From Gemmatimonadaceae bacterium (GTDB taxonomy: Bacteria > Gemmatimonadota > Gemmatimonadetes > Gemmatimonadales > Gemmatimonadaceae), in assembly GCA_025357975.1 (NCBI GenBank), contig JANYKY010000079.1, forward strand, positions 1 through 11,169: a DNA stretch of 11,169 nucleotides. The letters are read 5' to 3'. The translations under genes and the position numbers were made by a program. The notes beneath the pieces are model-generated. The model searched no databases and was not told where the DNA came from. It saw only the letters and a program-made list of their open reading frames with translations. Below are positions 6,200 through 11,169 of the stretch, piece by piece; position 1 is the first letter of the stretch, and every line of letters begins with the position of its first letter.

Positions 6200-7254
6200 C
6201 AGACACCATCGAGCGCGAACAGACCCGCAAACCAAAGCAGGAAATGCAAACGACCAACGAGCCTGCGGAAGCAACGGCCGCAGAGCAGGCCACGCTGCGC
6301 AAGGAACTGCTGCGCTCGATGCTTCTGCAGCGCCGCTTCGAGGAGCGCTGTGCGGAAGCTTACGCGCTCGGCAAAATCGGCGGGTTTTGTCACCTGTACA
6401 TTGGGCAGGAAGCAATCTCCGCCGGTACGATGTCAGTGCTCCGCCCCGATGATTATGTGGTCACGTCATATCGTGATCACGGCCAGGCAATTGCGCGCGG
6501 AGTGACTCCGAGATCGGTCATGTCGGAGCTGTTTGGACGTGTGGATGGCTGCTCGGGAGGCAAAGGTGGCTCGATGCACCTGTTCGACAAAAAACTAGGC
6601 TTCCTCGGCGGCCATGGGATAGTTGGCGGACACATTCCGCTCGCCGGCGGTGTGGGCTGGGCAATCAAGTATCGCAAAGGCGACCAGGTGTGCGTGTGCT
6701 TCTTCGGTGAAGCTGCCGTGAACATTGGTGCATTTCATGAGGCGCTGAACATCGCGTCGTTGTGGAGCCTGCCGTGTGTGTTCGTGATCGAGAACAACCG
6801 ATACGGGATGGGTACGGCGATTTCGCGCTCGACGGCAAATGAAGACGTAAAGGCCCGCGCAGCGGCGTACCGCATGCTGGGCGAATCGGTCGATGCGCAG
6901 GACGTTTTCGCAGTTCGTGATGCAATGGGCCGAGCTGTTGCGCTGGCGCGAAAAGATTCGAAGCCGACTCTGATCGAAATGCGCACTTACCGTTTCATGG
7001 GGCACTCGATGTCTGACGCGGCGAGTGGTACATACCGCTCGCGCGAAGAGCTCGAAGAAAACATGAAACGCGATCCGATCGTCATTCTGCACGACATCAT
7101 GCGCGCCAACAACGAGCTCAGTGATGGAGAGTTCTCAAAGCTTGACGAAGAGCAGAAAGCTATCTGCCAGGACGCATGGGACTTTGCGGATGCCAGTGCC
7201 GAGCCGCCGCTCGAGAATCTTTTCACGAACGTTCTCGTCGAGAGCACCAGCTGA
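6196..7254 (+). CDS. pdhA: pyruvate dehydrogenase E1 component, alpha subunit
   Basis: This is a 352-residue TPP-binding subunit of the alpha2-beta2 E1 that decarboxylates pyruvate and acetylates lipoyl-E2. It has the mitochondrial PDHA style: FCHLYIGQEAISAG (64-77), TSYRDHGQAIARG (90-102), GKGGSMHLFD (122-131), ENNRYGMGTAISRS (199-212) and the active-site loop YRFMGHSMSDAASGTYRSREEL (265-286). The TPP/Mg motif normally written GDG-x(24-28)-NN reads G171-E172-A173 to N200-N201, an Asp to Glu and Gly to Ala change. The start is uncertain: TTG 6196 overlaps the lipA stop by 4 bp with AGG 9 nt upstream; ATG 6169 lies further inside lipA with no ribosome site; ATG 6244 would trim 16 residues before the conserved part. 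The stop shares one base with the pdhB start. Confidence 0.92.
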   Translation: MTDTIEREQTRKPKQEMQTTNEPAEATAAEQATLRKELLRSMLLQRRFEERCAEAYALGKIGGFCHLYIGQEAISAGTMSVLRPDDYVVTSYRDHGQAIARGVTPRSVMSELFGRVDGCSGGKGGSMHLFDKKLGFLGGHGIVGGHIPLAGGVGWAIKYRKGDQVCVCFFGEAAVNIGAFHEALNIASLWSLPCVFVIENNRYGMGTAISRSTANEDVKARAAAYRMLGESVDAQDVFAVRDAMGRAVALARKDSKPTLIEMRTYRFMGHSMSDAASGTYRSREELEENMKRDPIVILHDIMRANNELSDGEFSKLDEEQKAICQDAWDFADASAEPPLENLFTNVLVESTS

Positions 7255-8237
7255 TGGCAGTCATCACATACCGTGAGGCTCTGACGCAGGCACTGCGCGA
7301 GGAGCTGACGCGCGACGAAAACGTTTTTCTCATGGGCGAGGAAGTCGCGCAGTACAACGGCGCGTACAAAGTGTCCAAGGGATTGCTAGATGAGTTCGGG
7401 CCCATGCGAATCGTGGACACGCCAATCACCGAGCTCGGGTTTGCCGGCGTTGGTGTCGGGTCCGCGATGGTTGGCTTGAGGCCGATCATCGAGTTCATGA
7501 CGTGGAATTTCGCGCTGCTCGCACTCGATCAGGTTGTGAACGCCGCCGCGAAGATGCTTTATATGTCCGGCGGACAGTTCAACATGCCAATGGTGTTTCG
7601 CGGTCCGAACGGGTCGGCGCTGCAGCTTTCAGCCCAGCATTCGCAGGCCTGGGAGAGCTGGCTCGCGCACATTCCTGGATTGAAAGTTGTGACGCCCGGA
7701 ACGCCGGCCGACGCAAAGGGCCTGCTTAAATCCGCGATTCGCGATGATAACCCGGTTGTGTTTCTCGAAGGCGAGATGCTCTACAACACCAAGGGCGAAG
7801 TTTCTGATGACGCCGATCTGCTCGTTCCCATTGGCAAAGCGGATATCAAGCGAGAAGGCAGTGACTGCACGATTGTCACTCACGGCAAGATGGTTCTCAT
7901 TGCACTTCAGGTCGCGGAAGCGCTGGCCAAAGAAAACATCGCTGTCGAAATCGTCGACCTGCGCACTATTCGCCCGATGGATGTCGAAGCAATCGCAACA
8001 TCGGTGCAGAAAACAAATCGGGTAGTCGTTCTCGAAGAGGGCTGGGAGATGTGCGGGGTCGGCGCCCAGGTTGCTGACTTCATCCAGCGCGAATGCTTCG
8101 ACGATCTCGATGCACCCGTAATCCGCGTTCATCAGGCGGACACACCGATGCCGTACGCGAAGAATCTCGAGAGAGCAGCGAAGCCTGATGTTCCGAAGGC
8201 GATCGCCGCGATCAAGAAAGTCATGTATCTGGCTTAG
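7254..8237 (+). CDS. pdhB: pyruvate dehydrogenase E1 component, beta subunit
   Basis: This is a 327-residue transketolase-like subunit that completes the E1 active site with PdhA. MAVITYREALTQALREEL opens it as in PDHB; GEEVAQYNGAYKVSKGL (28-44), DTPITELGFAGVGVGSA (55-71, Glu60 is the TPP N1'-activating Glu), FRGPNGSA (115-122), AQHSQAWESW (127-136, His129) and PGLKVVTPGTPADAKGLLKSAI (141-162) all match the mitochondrial-type PDH beta subunit rather than the branched-chain enzyme. The C-terminal swivelling domain has DLRTIRPMD and LEEGWEMCGVG. The ATG at 7254 shares its A with the pdhA TGA (TGATG), so the two subunits are translationally coupled, which suits their 1:1 stoichiometry. A longer in-frame start at 7176 lies inside pdhA and is unnecessary. 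It ends 5 bp before pdhC. Confidence 0.95.
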   Translation: MAVITYREALTQALREELTRDENVFLMGEEVAQYNGAYKVSKGLLDEFGPMRIVDTPITELGFAGVGVGSAMVGLRPIIEFMTWNFALLALDQVVNAAAKMLYMSGGQFNMPMVFRGPNGSALQLSAQHSQAWESWLAHIPGLKVVTPGTPADAKGLLKSAIRDDNPVVFLEGEMLYNTKGEVSDDADLLVPIGKADIKREGSDCTIVTHGKMVLIALQVAEALAKENIAVEIVDLRTIRPMDVEAIATSVQKTNRVVVLEEGWEMCGVGAQVADFIQRECFDDLDAPVIRVHQADTPMPYAKNLERAAKPDVPKAIAAIKKVMYLA

Positions 8238-8242
8238 CGACT

Positions 8243-9577
8243 ATGGCAACCAAGGTTGTAATGGAGGCCCTCTCCCCGACGATGGAGGAGGGTCGCCTCG
8301 TGAAGTGGCTGAAGAACGAAGGCGATGCCGTGAAATTCGGTGACGTTCTGGCCGAGGTGGAGACGGATAAGGCGGTTATGGAGCTGGTTGCCCGTGGCGA
8401 CGGGATCCTGCGGAAACGTATCGGTACCGCGGGTGATGCATCGCCAGTGGGAACTCTTCTCGCGATCATCGGGACGGCGGACGAGAATATCGATGCGTTG
8501 ATTGCGGGAGCAGCAAAGCCAGCGGCTCCTGCGCCTGCAACTCTGGCTTCTCCTTCGGCCGCTCCTTCAGCATCGCAGAATGGCGGCGCGGTGCCGGCTG
8601 GAGTTCCAGCTCCTGAGCCTGCGTCGCAAGGTACGGAGCCCGCGCATCAGCCCGCGCCGGTTCGTCAGCCGCCGGCACCCGCTGCAGCGCCTCCGACCGA
8701 TGGCAAGCGCAGCCGCTCTTCACCGCTTGCGCGCCGCCTCGCAGCTGAGCGTGGCATCGAGTTGTCACAGGTGCGTGGCTCGGGCCCCGGCGGTCGCATC
8801 GTCAAGAAGGACATTGAATCGGTAAAGGCGAGTCCAGTCGTGGCTGCGAAAGGCGCTGCGCCTAAGAAAGCGCCGCGCTTCATCACGCGCGAAGGCGACT
8901 ATCAGGACATTCCGAATACTCAGATTCGCAAGACCATCGCTCGTCGTCTCGCCGAATCGAATGGCCCGGTACCGACTTATTACCTGACGGCTGAATTCGA
9001 CGCTGGCCGCGCCGCCGACATGCGCGCTCAGCTCAAGGAGCTCGGCGACGATTACAAGGTGAGCTTCAACGACATCGTGATCAAAGCAGTTGCGATGGCG
9101 TTGTCGGAGCATCCCGAAGTAAATGCGTGGTGGATGGGCGACAGTATCCGCCATTTCAACCGAGTTCACGTTGCAATGGCGGTTGCCATTCCCGATGGCC
9201 TGATCACTCCGGTGATCTTCGATGCAGACAGAAAAGGCATCGGCCAGATCGGCGCGGAGGCACGTGATTTAGCTGAGAAGGCGAGACAGAGGAAGTTGAC
9301 GCCGGAGCAGTACACGGGCTCAACATTCTCGGTATCGAATCTGGGGATGTTCGGCATCGACCAGTTTACGGCGATAATAAATCCGCCAGAGGCCGCGATT
9401 CTGGCGGTGGGTGGAGTCGATGCGAAGCCGGTCGTTATCGACGGAAAAGTCGAAGTGCGCCAACGGATGCGCGTGACGATGAGCTGCGACCACAGGGTGA
9501 TCGACGGGGCAACAGGAGCAAAGTTTCTGCAGACAGTTAAGCGCTTCTTCGAGAACCCGTTGTTGCTTGTCATCTGA
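8243..9577 (+). CDS. pdhC: dihydrolipoamide acetyltransferase, E2 of pyruvate dehydrogenase, single lipoyl domain
   Basis: This 444-residue E2 core subunit accepts the acetyl group on a lipoyl arm and passes it to CoA. Domains in order: one lipoyl domain (1-80) opening with VVMEALSPTMEEG and carrying VETDKAVMEL, with Lys43 as the lipoylated residue; an Ala/Pro-rich flexible linker (about 88-153); a peripheral-subunit-binding domain (158-192, SSPLARRLAAERGIELSQVRGSG...GRIVKKDIE) that docks E1 and/or E3; a second short linker; and the catalytic domain (about 220-444) ending with the chloramphenicol-acetyltransferase-type SCDHRVIDGATGAKF (414-428), where His417 and Asp421 are catalytic. PDH E2s carry one to three lipoyl domains, so this is the compact form. 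The symbol pdhC is used for E2 of the alpha/beta-type complex. LipA in the same operon would supply its cofactor. Confidence 0.95.
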   Translation: MATKVVMEALSPTMEEGRLVKWLKNEGDAVKFGDVLAEVETDKAVMELVARGDGILRKRIGTAGDASPVGTLLAIIGTADENIDALIAGAAKPAAPAPATLASPSAAPSASQNGGAVPAGVPAPEPASQGTEPAHQPAPVRQPPAPAAAPPTDGKRSRSSPLARRLAAERGIELSQVRGSGPGGRIVKKDIESVKASPVVAAKGAAPKKAPRFITREGDYQDIPNTQIRKTIARRLAESNGPVPTYYLTAEFDAGRAADMRAQLKELGDDYKVSFNDIVIKAVAMALSEHPEVNAWWMGDSIRHFNRVHVAMAVAIPDGLITPVIFDADRKGIGQIGAEARDLAEKARQRKLTPEQYTGSTFSVSNLGMFGIDQFTAIINPPEAAILAVGGVDAKPVVIDGKVEVRQRMRVTMSCDHRVIDGATGAKFLQTVKRFFENPLLLVI

Positions 9578-9674
9578 TCCGGACGGCTTGAGATATAAGA
9601 TTCGAGTTCTCCGATGGTCGGTTATTGAGTGGAAGAGTTAAGGAGTTTCGACCAACCAATTGCAATGGAAAGTT
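9578..9674 (+). promoter_or_regulatory. gap between pdhC and lpd with a misplaced strong ribosome-binding site
   Basis: This is the only sizeable gap in the thiO-lpd run. It holds AAGGAG at 9640-9645, a perfect Shine-Dalgarno core that sits 14 nt before an in-frame TTG (9660) and 29 nt before the ATG I prefer for lpd (9675). It also holds an AT-rich TATAAG at 9594-9599, which could be a -10 box but has no good -35 partner at 16-18 nt. No terminator hairpin is seen, so read-through from pdhC is likely. Confidence 0.3.
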
Positions 9675-11111
9675 ATGGCTAGCTTTGACGTGATTTTTAT
9701 TGGCGGTGGACCAGCCGGTTATGTAGGCGCGATCCGCGCGGCGCAGCTCGGAATGACTGCAGCTGTAGTCGAGCGCGAAGGTTTGGGCGGCACCTGCGTC
9801 CTATGGGGCTGCATTCCAGCAAAGGCACTCCTCGAATCGTCGTATATCGCGCAGAAGGTGAAGAAAGCCGCTGAGTTCGGCGTGAATGTCGGCGAAACGA
9901 GCTTCGATTACGGTGTCGCCATGAAGCGTTCGCGCGCGGTGAGCCTCCAGAATTCGAAGGGTGTCGAGTTTCTGTTCAAGAAGCACAAGATCACCTGGAT
10001 AAAGGGCACCGCGAAGCTCGCGGGTAAGAATTCCGTCGCCGTAAAGGGCGCCGACGGAAAAGAGGAAAAGCATGACGCTAAAAAGGGCGTCGTGATCTGT
10101 ACCGGCTCGCGCGTGAAAGGCTTGCCGCAGGCGGGACTCGAACTCAACAAGAAGAACGTTCTCTCTTCCGATGAGGTTCTCGTTCTCGAGAAAGCACCGA
10201 AGACAATGGCAATCGTTGGAGCGGGCGCCGTCGGGTGCGAGTTTGCCGACGTCTTCAATTCGTTTGGAACGCAGGTAACGCTGATCGACGTCGCACCTGG
10301 AATCCTTCCACTCGAAGATTCTGACTGTTCGGCCGAGCTCACGAAATCGTTCAAGAAGCGAAAGATTGAGGTGCTTGCCGGCGCCAAGATCAGCAACGTC
10401 AAGGTCGGCGAGAATTCAGTGAGCATGAGCATCGAGGTTGGCGGAAAGAAGCAGGACCTCGAAGTCGAGCAGGTACTCGTTGCCGCCGGTCGCGCGCCAA
10501 ATGTCGAGGACATCGGCCTCAAGGAGCAGGGCGTCCAGCTCAACGAGCGCGGCTTCATCAAGATCAACGAGCGGATGGAGACGAGCGCGAAGGGTCTCTA
10601 CGCGATCGGTGACGTTGCCGGCCCGCCGATGCTCGCGCACAAGGGCGAGCGCGAGGGGATGATCGTCGCCGAAGTCATCGCGGGAAAGCCGTTCCACCCG
10701 CTGAGCTACGGCAACATCCCCAACGCGACCTACTGCCACCCCGAGGTCGCGTCGATCGGGATGACCGAAGCCCAGGTGAAGGAGAAGAAGCTCGACTACA
10801 AGGTCGGCAAGTTCCCGTTCAGCGCGAACGGCCGCGCGCGCACGTCAGGCGAGACCGAGGGTTTCGTGAAGATCATCCGCGACGCGAAGTACGGCGAAAT
10901 CCTCGGGGCGCACATCGTCGGCGCGCACGCGACCGAGATGATCCACGAGCTCGCCGTGGCGCGCGAGAACGAGTTCACGGTCGAGGAGATCGAGCTCGCC
11001 ATCCACGCGCACCCGACGCTGAGCGAGGCGATCGCCGAGGCGACGCTCGATGCGATGGGCCGCGTGATCCACGCGGAGGCGCCCGCCGCTGCAGGGAACG
11101 GTTCACCGTGA
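9675..11111 (+). CDS. lpd: dihydrolipoamide dehydrogenase, E3
   Basis: This 478-residue FAD/NAD disulfide reductase reoxidises dihydrolipoyl groups for pyruvate dehydrogenase and probably other lipoyl enzymes. It shows FDVIFIGGGPAGYVGAI (4-20, FAD), the redox pair Cys41/Cys46 in GGTCVLWGCIPAKAL, the NAD motif VGAGAVGCEF (181-190), GLYAIGDVAGPPMLAHKG (307-324, second FAD site), and the catalytic HPTLSE (His446, Glu451) near the C-terminus, which would complete the partner subunit's active site in the dimer. Full family length. ATG 9675 is chosen because MASFDVIFIGGG is the normal opening and GGA lies 5 nt upstream; TTG 9660 would add five residues. Codon use changes sharply inside the gene: third-position GC is about 65% in the first 101 codons, about 69% at 10200-10440, and about 92% from 10560 to the stop. 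The stop lies within a hairpin. Confidence 0.95.
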   Translation: MASFDVIFIGGGPAGYVGAIRAAQLGMTAAVVEREGLGGTCVLWGCIPAKALLESSYIAQKVKKAAEFGVNVGETSFDYGVAMKRSRAVSLQNSKGVEFLFKKHKITWIKGTAKLAGKNSVAVKGADGKEEKHDAKKGVVICTGSRVKGLPQAGLELNKKNVLSSDEVLVLEKAPKTMAIVGAGAVGCEFADVFNSFGTQVTLIDVAPGILPLEDSDCSAELTKSFKKRKIEVLAGAKISNVKVGENSVSMSIEVGGKKQDLEVEQVLVAAGRAPNVEDIGLKEQGVQLNERGFIKINERMETSAKGLYAIGDVAGPPMLAHKGEREGMIVAEVIAGKPFHPLSYGNIPNATYCHPEVASIGMTEAQVKEKKLDYKVGKFPFSANGRARTSGETEGFVKIIRDAKYGEILGAHIVGAHATEMIHELAVARENEFTVEEIELAIHAHPTLSEAIAEATLDAMGRVIHAEAPAAAGNGSP

Positions 11112-11132
11112 ACGGTTCACGGTGAACCGTTC
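11096..11132 (+). terminator. perfect 17-bp-stem hairpin at the end of lpd, probable transcription terminator or mRNA 3' structure
   Basis: The left arm (11096-11112) and right arm (11116-11132) are exact reverse complements around a CGG loop; the lpd TGA (11109-11111) is inside the left arm. Only a short T-run (TTT at 11136-11138) follows, so it may be an atypical intrinsic terminator or an RNA-stabilising hairpin. The stem is built from GTTCAC/GTGAAC units phased every 7 bp. Confidence 0.6.
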
Positions 11133-11134
11133 AC
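11101..11134. repeat. five alternating GTTCAC / GTGAAC hexamers at an exact 7-bp period
   Basis: GTTCAC starts at 11101, 11115 and 11129; its reverse complement GTGAAC starts at 11108 and 11122. Each is separated from the next by a single base. The array begins in the last codons of lpd and continues past its stop. I cannot tell from one window whether the unit recurs elsewhere in the genome. Confidence 0.7.
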
Positions 11135-11169
11135 GTTTGTGGTCGTTGCCGGTCGTCCGGCGTGGAACC

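Noticed and set aside
6595..7092. Long antisense open frames across pdhA, pdhB and lpd
   Set aside because: They mirror the codon bias of strongly conserved genes on the + strand; their translations are Arg/Ser/Cys-rich with no domain-like pattern.
8500..8700. Repetitive GC-rich stretch in pdhC as a DNA repeat
   Set aside because: It encodes the Ala/Pro linker between the lipoyl and subunit-binding domains, which explains the low complexity.
9589..9600. CTTGAGATATAAG as part of a TPP riboswitch or promoter before lpd
   Set aside because: The remaining THI-box helices are absent and there is no matching -35 for the TATAAG; E3 is also not a thiamine gene.
9629..9682. Short leader ORF (GTG 9629 to TAG 9680-9682) overlapping the start of lpd
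   Set aside because: There is no ribosome site before it, the peptide shows no run of regulatory codons, and chance ORFs of 17 codons are common.
1..11169. CRISPR array, tRNA or rRNA genes, insertion sequences, prophage or defence genes
   Set aside because: No regularly spaced long repeats, no cloverleaf or rRNA-like sequence, no transposase or integrase motifs were found; nearly all sequence is explained by metabolic and envelope genes.
11135..11169. Start of another gene after the lpd hairpin
   Set aside because: Only about 35 bases remain, with no ribosome site or clear start on either strand.

Overview
The window is a stretch of bacterial chromosome, moderately GC-rich by eye, with tightly packed genes and many GTG or TTG starts. 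The protein styles suggest a Gemmatimonadota-like bacterium: a mitochondrial-type pyruvate dehydrogenase, a GT4-GT2-DUF3108 cluster, and a bacterial deoxyhypusine-synthase-like protein. That assignment rests on recall of the families and was not searched. No RNA gene, insertion sequence, CRISPR array or phage gene is visible.

Left part (1-3896, all + strand): the C-terminal end of a class I glutamine-amidotransferase-like hydrolase (peptidase C26 family); a GT4 glycosyltransferase that overlaps it by 4 bp; a GT2 (dolichol-phosphate-mannose-synthase-like) glycosyltransferase started by TTG; a secreted DUF3108 protein that overlaps the GT2 gene by 4 bp; and a 299-residue deoxyhypusine-synthase-like protein of unknown function. 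Between the last two lies a GC-rich block of competing hairpins. The glycosyltransferases and the exported DUF3108 protein suggest cell-envelope glycan or lipid work, but no substrate can be read from the sequence.

Middle (3901-4134, - strand): a 77-residue two-helix membrane protein, tail to tail with the deoxyhypusine-synthase-like gene (4 bp apart) and divergent from thiO.

Right part (4198-11111, + strand): thiO (glycine oxidase, thiamine thiazole synthesis), lipA (lipoyl synthase), pdhA and pdhB (E1 alpha and beta), pdhC (E2) and lpd (E3). From thiO to pdhC the genes overlap or lie within 20 bp, so they look like one operon. It links supply of two cofactors (TPP through ThiO, lipoyl groups through LipA) with the enzyme that uses both. 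LipA builds lipoyl groups on E2 Lys43; E1 uses TPP to decarboxylate pyruvate and acetylate the lipoyl arm; E2 passes the acetyl to CoA; E3 reoxidises the arm with FAD and NAD+. lpd follows a roughly 97-bp gap and ends inside a perfect 17-bp-stem hairpin made of 7-bp-phased repeats.

The points most worth checking are: an abrupt rise in third-position GC inside lpd near 10,500 (recombination mosaic or assembly chimera); the phased inverted repeat at the lpd stop; the deoxyhypusine-synthase-like gene, which seems to lack the family's catalytic lysine and whose coding signal runs upstream of any usable start codon; and an E1 alpha with GEA in place of the usual GDG thiamine-binding triplet.
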